Counted from the stretch's first letter, positions 1 through 6,038 are shown. The stretch is DNA of 15,372 nt from Minisyncoccota bacterium (GCA_025453415.1 JALOQL010000008.1:1-15372); one strand, 5' to 3'. The notes: generated by a model from the sequence alone, not told the origin. Program-made: numbers and translations.

Positions 1-1212
1 CGCGTCACCTTCGCGTTCTTTTCCGATGAAAACGCGCTGGCCACGGCAATGAAACGCGGCCAGGTGCAGGGTTTTTTGGCCTCCGAAGACGTTTTCCGGA
101 GCGGGGTCGCCGGCGCGAATTCCTACTCATACACGATGCCGGGATATTTCGCCATCTTTTTCGACGCGGAGAACAACAAGGCTTTGAGCGAGGCCGGCGT
201 GCGCGCCGCCCTGGCTTACGCAACTGACCGGCAGGAAATCCTGGACTCGGTCCTGATGGGCAAGGGAAAGACGGTCTCTTCCCCGATCGATCCCGACGTT
301 TACGGCATCCGGCCCGCCTCAACAACATACAATTACGATCCGCAAAAAGCGGCCCAGCTTTTGGACGACGCCGGATATAAACCCAATGACTCCGGCATCC
401 GCGCAAAGACCGTGAACCGCCAGCATGCCTTCCAGTTTTCGAAAAATATGTTCAAGGGCTCGAGCCTCACCGCCGACGTCAAGGAACTGCAAAAGTGCCT
501 GGCCCGCGAGGTAATGCCGGGCCTGGACGCCAACGGCAATTTCGGCGACCAAACGCTGGCCGCGGTAAAACTATTCCAGGAAAAATACCGCGCCGACATT
601 CTCGACCCGCAAAGCATCAAAGACCCCAACGGCGACGTGAAGCTCGCGACCCGTGAAAAATTGAATGCGGTCTGTTTTCCGTCGGGCGATTCCACCACCG
701 AACTGAATGTCACTTTAACCGTTTCCGACCAGGCGCCGTTCACCGCAGTCGCCGACATCATCAAAACACAATGGGCCAAGATCGGCGTGGCCGTAACCGT
801 AAATGCGGTTGATCCCACGGCGCTGCAACGCGACGTGATCAAACCCCGCGCTTACCAGGCACTGCTTTTCGGCCAGTCCCTGGGCATGGTCCCCGACCCG
901 TATGCATTCTGGCATTCCAGCCAGAAAGTCGATCCGGGCCTCAACTTTTCGCTTTACGAGAATAAAGATGCCGACAAGCTCATGGAAGAAGCGCGCCAGG
1001 CGACCGATAAAGCGGCCTTCGATGAAAAGCTGGCGGTTTTCCAAGACTTGGTAGCAAACGATGCCCCCGCCATATTCCTCTACAATCCCGATTACATCTA
1101 TATCGCCACCACCGATGTCAAAGGCATGAAATCGGGCCTGGTCGCCGATATGGGAAGGCGGTTTGCCGGTATCGCCGAGTGGTACACGACGACCAAGCGG
1201 GTCTGGAAATGA
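1..1212 (+). CDS. Peptide-type ABC transporter substrate-binding protein with inserted peptidoglycan-binding domain (5' partial)
   Basis: The reading frame is open from base 1, so the N-terminus lies outside the window; 403 residues are visible. The sequence resembles the C-terminal half of the SBP_bac_5 (DppA/OppA) family, which captures oligopeptides outside the membrane for an ABC importer. Family-like stretches are VRAALAYATDRQEIL, YDPQKAAQLLDDAGY, and the C-terminal lobe with LTVSDQAPFTAVADIIKTQW and PDPYAFWHSSQ. Between the DDAGYKPNDSGIR segment and the LNVTLTVSD strand lies an insert at about bases 430-690. It reads like a PG_binding_1 domain: VKELQKCL, then GNFGDQTLAAVKLFQEKY, then ATREKLNAVC. 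Its two cysteines could form a disulfide. In ordinary family members these two SBP segments are nearly adjacent, so this is a domain nested in a loop. No permease or ATPase gene follows. The family call is firm; the ligand is unknown. Confidence 0.85.
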   Translation, partial: RVTFAFFSDENALATAMKRGQVQGFLASEDVFRSGVAGANSYSYTMPGYFAIFFDAENNKALSEAGVRAALAYATDRQEILDSVLMGKGKTVSSPIDPDVYGIRPASTTYNYDPQKAAQLLDDAGYKPNDSGIRAKTVNRQHAFQFSKNMFKGSSLTADVKELQKCLAREVMPGLDANGNFGDQTLAAVKLFQEKYRADILDPQSIKDPNGDVKLATREKLNAVCFPSGDSTTELNVTLTVSDQAPFTAVADIIKTQWAKIGVAVTVNAVDPTALQRDVIKPRAYQALLFGQSLGMVPDPYAFWHSSQKVDPGLNFSLYENKDADKLMEEARQATDKAAFDEKLAVFQDLVANDAPAIFLYNPDYIYIATTDVKGMKSGLVADMGRRFAGIAEWYTTTKRVWK

Positions 1213-1242
1213 ATCTCCCCCGGACTTACGCCGGAGTATCTT

Positions 1243-1303
1243 CGTTGAACCGCGCTCCGCTTCGCTTTGGGCGTTCAATGAAGCCGGCCGGCCCTCAAGG
1301 CCG
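1243..1303. repeat. GC-rich inverted repeats downstream of the substrate-binding protein gene
   Basis: Two hairpins lie in the 227-bp spacer before galU. The first pairs CGTTGAAC (1243-1250) with GTTCAATG (1273-1280), with one G-T wobble and a 22-base loop. The second pairs CGGCC (1289-1293) with GGCCG (1299-1303) around CTCAA. Neither is followed by a T-run, so they are not typical intrinsic terminators. They may protect the mRNA 3' end or be degenerate repeat copies; the role is unknown. Confidence 0.4.
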
Positions 1304-1306
1304 CCA

Positions 1307-1335
1307 TTGCAAAAAATCCGACAATGTGTTATTAT
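1307..1335 (+). promoter_or_regulatory. Putative sigma-70-type promoter for galU
   Basis: TTGCAA (1307-1312) and TATTAT (1330-1335) are separated by exactly 17 bp, with an extended -10 TGT just before the -10 box. Transcription would start near 1342, giving a leader of about 100 nt before the galU ATG. A short inverted repeat, CATTG (1305-1309) and CAATG (1322-1326), overlaps the -35 box and could be an operator, but it is short enough to be chance. Confidence 0.45.
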
Positions 1336-1366
1336 CCAATTGACCAAGCCCCCGAAACCGATGGCC

Positions 1367-1394
1367 GGTTGAAGGGCTAAAGCTCTCGGCAACC
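1367..1394 (+). promoter_or_regulatory. Stem-loop in the galU leader
   Basis: GGTTG (1367-1371) pairs with CAACC (1390-1394), and inside it AGGGC pairs with GCTCT (one G-U pair) around a TAAA tetraloop. An asymmetric internal loop separates the two helices. The structure lies just downstream of the predicted transcription start and 45 nt before the galU ATG. No T-run follows, so it is not a terminator. It could stabilise the mRNA or be a protein site; it matches no riboswitch class I recognise. Confidence 0.3.
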
Positions 1395-1439
1395 ATATTT
1401 CCTTAATTGATAGGAATATATTTCGTTGTAAAAAAACAA

Positions 1440-2339
1440 ATGCAGCAACAAACTCCGGACGCAAAAGAGATTACCAAAGTGATCATTCCGGCCGCCGGTT
1501 GGGGCACGCGCTTCCTGCCCGCAACCAAAGCGATGCCCAAGGAGATGCTCCCGATCATCGACAAACCGATCATCCAGTACGTGGTCGAAGAAGCGGTGGC
1601 ATCCGGCATCAAGGACGCGATCATCATCACCGGCTGGCACAAGCGCGCCATCGAGGACCATTTCGACCGCTCGATGGAAATGGAAAAATTCCTGGAATCC
1701 CAGAAAAAGACCAAGGCTCTGGACGCGATCAAAAAGATCGCCGGGCTAGCCAACTTCATTTATATCCGGCAAAAAAGCGACTATTACGGCAACGCGATGC
1801 CGGTGCTCGCGGGCAAGACCGCGATCGGCGACGAGCATTTCGCGGTGATGTGGGGCGACGAGTTCATCATGGCCACCCCTCCCCGCCTGCAGCAGATCAT
1901 CGACGTGCATAAAAAATACGGCGGCGCGGTGATCTCGGCGGTGCGCATCGAGTCCAAGGACGACGTGTCGCGCTACGGTATCGCCGACATGGAACAGGTG
2001 GAGGACGGGATTTTCAAGATCAAAAAGATCGTGGAAAAACCGATGCCCGACGAAGCGCCCTCGAATCTGGCAACCCACGGCGCCTACATCCTGCCGCCCG
2101 ATATCTTCGGCATCATCGAAAACCTCACTCCGCGCAACGGAGAAGTCTGGCTGGTGGACGCAATAAATAAACTGATCGAAAGCGGCTATCCGGTGTATGG
2201 CTGCGAGGTCAAAAAAGGAAAATACTACGATACGGGCAACAAGACCGAATATTTGAAAACCGTGATCGAATTCGCCCTCAACCACCCGGACTATTCAAAG
2301 GATATCAAGGAGTACATACGCAGTTTGCGATTAGAATAA
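1440..2339 (+). CDS. galU: UTP--glucose-1-phosphate uridylyltransferase (GalU-like)
   Basis: The 299-aa cytoplasmic enzyme should make UDP-glucose (or a related UDP-sugar) from UTP and sugar 1-phosphate for envelope glycans. The nucleotide-binding start is clear: IIPAAGWGTRFLPATKAMPK at residues 15-34, followed by EMLPIIDKPIIQYVVEEA. Further family motifs are VEKP near residue 200, NGEVWLVDAINKL near 233-245 and GKYYDTGNKTEYLKT near 260-274. Two places differ from classical GalU: the usual GLGHAV loop reads YYGNAM (115-120), and the usual GDD metal site reads WGDEF (138-142), so sugar or nucleotide preference could differ. The ATG at 1440 is chosen over an in-frame TTG at 1407 because the family fold starts shortly after it. 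No Shine-Dalgarno sequence is visible. A 9-bp stem straddles the stop codon. Confidence 0.87.
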   Translation: MQQQTPDAKEITKVIIPAAGWGTRFLPATKAMPKEMLPIIDKPIIQYVVEEAVASGIKDAIIITGWHKRAIEDHFDRSMEMEKFLESQKKTKALDAIKKIAGLANFIYIRQKSDYYGNAMPVLAGKTAIGDEHFAVMWGDEFIMATPPRLQQIIDVHKKYGGAVISAVRIESKDDVSRYGIADMEQVEDGIFKIKKIVEKPMPDEAPSNLATHGAYILPPDIFGIIENLTPRNGEVWLVDAINKLIESGYPVYGCEVKKGKYYDTGNKTEYLKTVIEFALNHPDYSKDIKEYIRSLRLE

Positions 2340-2347
2340 TCGCAAAC
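2323..2347. repeat. Inverted repeat spanning the galU stop codon
   Basis: GTTTGCGAT (2323-2331) pairs perfectly with ATCGCAAAC (2339-2347) around a 7-base loop that contains most of the TAA stop. No T-run follows, so intrinsic termination is doubtful. It may act as a 3'-end stabiliser, and it is directly followed by the AT-rich inverted repeat. Confidence 0.5.
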
Positions 2348-2348
2348 C

Positions 2349-2443
2349 AAGCCCAAAGTTCAAATATCAAATGTTAAAAGGCGTTTAATTTTGACTTTAG
2401 ACTTAGGGCTTAATTTGAAATTTGGATTTTGAAATTTGAACTT
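2349..2443. repeat. AT-rich inverted repeat, site A (galU/tRNA-Leu spacer)
   Basis: The outer arms 2356-2371 and 2428-2443 pair at 15 of 16 positions. The outermost left word AAGCCCAAAGTTCAAA recurs, as reverse complement, at the right end of site D (ssb/rpsR spacer). The 12-mer GACTTAGGGCTT (2400-2411), followed by a TTTGAAATT-like stretch, also recurs in site D at about 10484-10495. The text is made of loose AATTTGAAATTTG-like units and is far more AT-rich than the adjacent genes. Function is unknown. Confidence 0.7.
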
Positions 2444-2459
2444 CCCGCCAGCAGGCGGG
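2444..2459. repeat. Short GC hairpin just upstream of tRNA-Leu
   Basis: CCCGCC (2444-2449) and GGCGGG (2454-2459) form a perfect 6-bp stem with an AGCA loop, five bases before the mature tRNA 5' end. It could end galU transcription weakly, mark the tRNA 5' leader, or be a REP-like palindrome. There is no T-run. Confidence 0.5.
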
Positions 2460-2463
2460 GTCC

Positions 2464-2545
2464 GCGGGCATGGCGGAATTGGCAGACGCGTACGGTTCAG
2501 GGCCGTATGAGTAACATCATGGAGGTTCAACCCCTCCTGCCCGCA
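2464..2545 (+). tRNA. tRNA-Leu (anticodon CAG)
   Basis: An 82-nt class II tRNA can be folded by hand. The acceptor stem is GCGGGCA (2464-2470) with TGCCCGC (2538-2544). The D stem is GCG/CGC (2473-2475, 2487-2489). The anticodon stem TACGG/CCGTA (2491-2495, 2503-2507) closes the loop TTCAGGG, giving anticodon CAG at 2498-2500 for codon CUG. The variable region is long (2508-2520), with a TGA/TCA stem. The T stem GGAGG/CCTCC encloses TTCAACC. The discriminator is A2545 and no CCA is encoded, so the tail must be added by CCA transferase. It lies alone between galU and RNase J. Confidence 0.95.
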
Positions 2546-2550
2546 CAAAG

Positions 2551-2656
2551 CTAAGCGCAGTAGAAGGAACTCATTTCTTCGCTGCTTAGTTAACATAAAA
2601 AAGATCAGTTGCTCTTGCGCGCGCAATGCACTCATTTCGTCCGCAAGCGGACTTTT
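2551..2656 (+). promoter_or_regulatory. Structured spacer between tRNA-Leu and RNase J
   Basis: Three dyads lie in this 135-bp spacer. CTAAGC (2551-2556) pairs with GCTTAG (2584-2589), with a further AGAA/TTCT helix inside. TTGCGCGCGCAA (2615-2626) is a perfect 12-bp palindrome. GTCCG/CGGAC (2639-2643, 2648-2652) closes a CAAG loop and is followed by TTTT (2653-2656), so it looks like a small intrinsic terminator or attenuator ending 24 bases before the RNase J ATG. The 9-mer ACTCATTTC occurs twice (2569-2577, 2630-2638). The first dyad may end tRNA transcription and the last may attenuate RNase J; neither role is proven. Confidence 0.4.
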
Positions 2657-2680
2657 CGCATCTTTTAGTAAAGTAAAGAA

Positions 2681-4849
2681 ATGGACAATTCAATAGATCC
2701 CGGAACTCCGGGAAATACAAGATCGGGCCAGAACAGCGGTTTTGGCGATTCCGCGGGCAAACAAACGGGCCAGTCGCGGCGTTTTGAGCCGCGGAAAAAC
2801 CGGCAGCCGTTGCAAGCGCCGCGGCCGCAACGGCCGCAGGGACCCAAGCCCGTAAAGGTTCCCGTGACCGCCTTCGACAGCGCCCTGGAAAAGATCCTAG
2901 GCAGCGAACGTTTGGCGCGCCACAATAACGCCAATATTCAAAATCAAAGCCCCAACCCGGATGCCGGCGCTCAAAACAACCGCAATCTTGCGCAAAAAAA
3001 TCCGCGGAACCGGCAACGCAACCGGAGGCCCAACCGCGGGCCCAGCCGGCGCCCGATACACAATTTTGCGGCGCAGGCGGTACAATCGGAGGCTCAAAGG
3101 ACATTCGCCAACGGCGAAACTTGTCCTTCCCCCGCCCCCTCCTACACCAAAGCTGCGGGAGGCAAGCCGGTTTCTTATGGCAAGAACCTGCGGGTAATTC
3201 CCCTGGGCGGCCTGGGAGAAGTGGGGCGCAATATGACGCTCCTGGAATACGACGGCGCGATATTGATCCTGGATATGGGATTTCGCATGCCCGGCGAAGA
3301 TATGCCCGGCATCGATTACATCATCCCCAACATCGATTACCTCAAGAACAAGGCCAAGAACATCGTGGGCGTGGTCTTTACGCACGGCCACTACGATCAC
3401 ATCGGCGCGGTGCCCTACATCATCGACAAGATCTGGCACCCCGGATTAAGAATAATCGCCTCGCCTCTGACCAAGGCCATCATCATGAAACGCCAGGAAG
3501 ATTTTCCCGGTCTGCCGAAAATGGATATCGAAGAAGCCGACGACGGCACAACCGCCGACCTGGGACCCTTCAAAGTGGAATTCTTCCGTTTGAATCATAA
3601 TATACCGGGCAATTTCGGCATTTTTGTGCAAACTCCAGTGGGCAACATCATCGACACGTCGGATTTCAAGTTCGATTCCAATCCCGTCAACGAAAAACCC
3701 ACGGACTTCAAACGGCTCAATGATATTGGCCGGCGGCGCATCCTACTCTTGCTTTCCGATTCGACCGATGCCGAGATACCGGGACACTCGCTGTCGGAGC
3801 AGGAAATTTTTGAAAACCTGGAAAAAATTTTCCAGGAATCGAAGGGCCGGATAATCGCGGCCACTTTCGGATCGCTGTTGAACCGCATCCAGCAGCTCAT
3901 ACATCTCTCGGAAAAATACGGCCGCAAGGTCGCGATCGACGGCTATTCGCTGAAAAACAATGTCGAGGTCTGCCGCCAGCTCAAATACATCCGCGCGAAT
4001 AAAAACACATTCATCCAGATGAGCGAAGTCGACGGCCAACCGGACGACCGCGTCACCGTGATCTGCACCGGCGCCCAAGGCGAAGCGGATGCCGTTCTGA
4101 TGAAGATCGCGACCCGCGAGCACCGCTTCCTGCGTTTCAAGAAAGGCGACTCGGTGATTTTTTCGTCCTCGGTCATTCCAGGAAACGAACGCACCGTGCA
4201 AAACCTAAAAGACGACATCCTGCGCCAGGGCGTGAAAGTGTACCATTACAAGATGATGGACATCCACGCCGGCGGCCACGCGCGACAGGAAGAATTGATG
4301 GAAATGATGCGCATCATGCGGCCAAAATTTTTCATGCCCATCCACGGCCAGTATTCGATGCTGGTCGCCTGCGCCGACTTGGCAAGGTCCGTTGGAATTC
4401 CCGACAACAATATCGTGGTCATAGAAAACGGCCAGGTCGTAACCGTGGATCAGCGCCAGATAACCGTCGAAAAAGAACGCGTCGCTTCGTCATTCATCAT
4501 GGTTGACGGCCTGGGCGTGGGCGACGTCGGCGAGATCGTCCTGCGCGACCGCCAGGCGCTGGCGCACGACGGCATGTTCGTGGTGGTGACGGTGATCGAC
4601 CGCCTGACGGGCAAGGTCAAAGGATCGCCCGACATCATCTCGCGCGGGTTCGTCTATCTGCGCGAGTCCAAGGATCTGCTCAAAGAGACCCGCAACAAGA
4701 CCGTGGAAATCATCAACAAAGCCACTGGTTCCAACGGCGCGGTCAATTGGACCTGCGTCAAGGAAGATATCCGCAATAAGATCAGCGATTTTTTATTCAC
4801 CAAGACCGAACGGAGACCGATGGTCCTCCCGGTCGTGATCGAAATCTAA
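2681..4849 (+). CDS. rnj: Ribonuclease J (metallo-beta-lactamase/beta-CASP) with long disordered N-terminus
   Basis: RNase J cuts and 5'-trims mRNA and rRNA precursors in the cytoplasm. At 722 aa it is well above the usual ~555, because residues 1-165 form a Gln/Asn/Arg/Pro-rich extension with no recognisable fold. The catalytic core starts at RVIPLGGLGEVGRNM (171-185). The metal-binding motif HGHYDH is at 235-240, with further ligands at the NHNIPG histidine (about 306) and DTSDFKFD (325-332). Beta-CASP motifs are SDSTDAE (359-365), GAQGE (464-468), IPGNE (499-503), GGHARQEEL (531-539) and IHGQY (554-558). The family normally reads HGE where this has HGQ, and SGH where this has GGH. A C-terminal domain follows (about 600-722). 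No Shine-Dalgarno sequence is visible. The extension holds two palindromic DNA inserts (3097-3128 and 3134-3169). Confidence 0.92.
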   Translation: MDNSIDPGTPGNTRSGQNSGFGDSAGKQTGQSRRFEPRKNRQPLQAPRPQRPQGPKPVKVPVTAFDSALEKILGSERLARHNNANIQNQSPNPDAGAQNNRNLAQKNPRNRQRNRRPNRGPSRRPIHNFAAQAVQSEAQRTFANGETCPSPAPSYTKAAGGKPVSYGKNLRVIPLGGLGEVGRNMTLLEYDGAILILDMGFRMPGEDMPGIDYIIPNIDYLKNKAKNIVGVVFTHGHYDHIGAVPYIIDKIWHPGLRIIASPLTKAIIMKRQEDFPGLPKMDIEEADDGTTADLGPFKVEFFRLNHNIPGNFGIFVQTPVGNIIDTSDFKFDSNPVNEKPTDFKRLNDIGRRRILLLLSDSTDAEIPGHSLSEQEIFENLEKIFQESKGRIIAATFGSLLNRIQQLIHLSEKYGRKVAIDGYSLKNNVEVCRQLKYIRANKNTFIQMSEVDGQPDDRVTVICTGAQGEADAVLMKIATREHRFLRFKKGDSVIFSSSVIPGNERTVQNLKDDILRQGVKVYHYKMMDIHAGGHARQEELMEMMRIMRPKFFMPIHGQYSMLVACADLARSVGIPDNNIVVIENGQVVTVDQRQITVEKERVASSFIMVDGLGVGDVGEIVLRDRQALAHDGMFVVVTVIDRLTGKVKGSPDIISRGFVYLRESKDLLKETRNKTVEIINKATGSNGAVNWTCVKEDIRNKISDFLFTKTERRPMVLPVVIEI
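3097..3128. repeat. Strong hairpin inside the RNase J coding sequence
   Basis: AAGGACA (3097-3103) followed by TTCGCC pairs with GGCGAA (3113-3118), then after a three-base bulge with TGTCCTT (3122-3128). That is 13 base pairs around an AAC loop. It encodes part of the disordered N-terminal extension (about residues 139-149) and sits five bases before the palindromic element shared with ssb. Confidence 0.65.
3134..3169. repeat. In-frame palindromic element, copy 1 (RNase J linker)
   Basis: This 36-base stretch is identical to the ssb copy (10251-10286) at 30 positions without gaps and in the same reading frame. It encodes APSYTKAAGGKP (residues 152-163), against APSYAKASEGKP in SSB. CCTCC (3138-3142) faces GGAGG (3158-3162). 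It falls exactly at the join between the disordered extension and the catalytic core. Confidence 0.75.
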
Positions 4850-4853
4850 AATC

Positions 4854-5008
4854 CATAAAATAATTTCTAATTTTTAATTTAAAATTTCTATTTAATTTCT
4901 AATTTTTAATGCCTAAATCATAAAACGGGCCTTGAATCCGTTTGAACATTGATTCATTGAAAATTTAATGAAAATTGAAAATTATAAATTGAAAATTGTT
5001 ATTTCATG
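4854..5008. repeat. AT-rich inverted repeat, site B (rnj/trpS spacer)
   Basis: The whole spacer is a degenerate inverted repeat. The left side is built of AATTTCTAATTTTTAATTT-like units and the right side of AAAATTGAAAATT-like units. The centre is a clean hairpin, AAACGG (4923-4928) with CCGTTT (4938-4943). The outer ends CATAAAATAA (4854-4863) and TTATTTCATG (4999-5008) pair at 9 of 10 positions, and the right end includes the trpS ATG. No convincing promoter can be picked out of this AT-rich text. Confidence 0.6.
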
Positions 5009-5986
5009 AGAATATTCAGCGGCATTCGCCCAACGGGAGACATCCATCTGGGTAACTATCTGGGAGCAATCAAACAATGGGTCGACCTGCAAAACCAGGC
5101 CGAACCGATATTCTGCGTGGTCGATATGCACGCCGTCACCACGCCCTACGACCCCAAGAAACTGCAAGGGCAGGTGTTTGAACTGGCGATCGACTATCTG
5201 GCCGCGGGCCTGGACCCGGACAAATGCATCCTGTTCGTCCAATCACACGTCAAAGAGCATTGCGAACTGGCCTGGCTATTGGGAACCGTGACGCCCATGG
5301 GAGAACTGAAACGCATGACGCAGTTCAAGGATAAATCCAAACAGCATCCCGAATACGTCAACGCCGGCCTATTCAATTATCCGGTGTTGATGGCCGCGGA
5401 TATCCTTTTGTACAAAACCGATGCGGTACCGATCGGCAAAGACCAGGAGCAGCACGTGGAACTGACGCGCGCCATCTGTCGTTACTTCAACAACCAATTC
5501 GGCCCGACGCTGAAAGAACCGAAATCCATGGTCCCGGAAGCCGGCGCAAAAATAATGTCACTGACGGAACCGGACAAAAAAATGTCCAAGACCGGCAACC
5601 CCAAAGGCTGCATCGGCGTCTTCGAAGAGCCCGAATCGATCGCCAAAAAGATCGCCAGTGCCGTTACCGATACCGGCAGGGAAATAAAATTCGACGTCAA
5701 AAGAAAGCCGGGCATTGCAAACCTTTTGACGATCAATTCGCTGGCATCGCAAAAACCCATCGAACAGCTGGAAGCGGAATTTTCCGGCAAGAGCTATTCC
5801 GAATTCAAGAAGGCAACCGCGCAGGCGCTGATCGATTATCTGGAGCCGCTGCGCAAAAAACGCAAGGAGTTGCTGACGCGCGAAGTCTATGTCAACGACA
5901 TCCTCCGTAAAGGCGCCTCCAAGTCCCAGACGATCGCCAGCCAAACCATGCGTGAAGTGAAAAGCGCCATGGGCTTGGAAAAATAA
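5006..5986 (+). CDS. trpS: Tryptophan--tRNA ligase
   Basis: This class I aminoacyl-tRNA synthetase charges tRNA-Trp with tryptophan. The 326-aa length is normal for a bacterial TrpS. The HIGH-type signature sits in RPTGDIHLGNYLGA (residues 8-21). The adenylate site has GKDQEQHVELTR (144-155), and the KMSKS loop reads KKMSKTGNP (191-199), a common variant. PVLMAADILLYKTDAVPIG is typical of the family. The ATG at 5006 begins directly with the family's N-terminal MRIFSGIRPTG. No Shine-Dalgarno sequence precedes it, and the start codon lies inside the right arm of the AT-rich inverted repeat. The gene is followed by a bidirectional terminator. Confidence 0.96.
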   Translation: MRIFSGIRPTGDIHLGNYLGAIKQWVDLQNQAEPIFCVVDMHAVTTPYDPKKLQGQVFELAIDYLAAGLDPDKCILFVQSHVKEHCELAWLLGTVTPMGELKRMTQFKDKSKQHPEYVNAGLFNYPVLMAADILLYKTDAVPIGKDQEQHVELTRAICRYFNNQFGPTLKEPKSMVPEAGAKIMSLTEPDKKMSKTGNPKGCIGVFEEPESIAKKIASAVTDTGREIKFDVKRKPGIANLLTINSLASQKPIEQLEAEFSGKSYSEFKKATAQALIDYLEPLRKKRKELLTREVYVNDILRKGASKSQTIASQTMREVKSAMGLEK

Positions 5987-6000
5987 TCGCCAAAAACAAA

Positions 6001-6028
6001 GCTCGATCCTTTTACGGACCGGGTTTTT
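6001..6028. terminator. Bidirectional intrinsic terminator between trpS and the converging IMPase operon
   Basis: GCTCGATCC (6001-6009) pairs with GGACCGGGT (6016-6024), with one A-C mismatch and G-U pairs, around TTTTAC. A T-run follows on the + strand (6024-6028). On the left, CCAAAAACAAA gives a T-rich tract on the minus strand. It lies 15 bases after the trpS stop and 11 bases beyond the stop of the converging gene, so it can serve both. Confidence 0.7.
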
Positions 6029-6038
6029 GGTTGTACCA

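Noticed and set aside
1243..1303. Hairpins after the solute-binding gene as an intrinsic terminator
   Set aside because: No T-run follows either stem, and the first loop is 22 bases long.
1407..1439. TTG at 1407 as the galU start
   Set aside because: The extra 11 residues precede an already complete family N-terminus beginning from ATG 1440, and no ribosome-binding signal favours the TTG.
715..1464. A 249-codon minus-strand open frame across the end of the solute-binding gene
   Set aside because: It is antisense to a family-matching gene, crosses the galU promoter and has no recognisable motif.
2464..2545. tRNA-Leu as the attachment site of an integrated element
   Set aside because: No integrase gene and no direct repeat of the tRNA 3' end is seen in the window.
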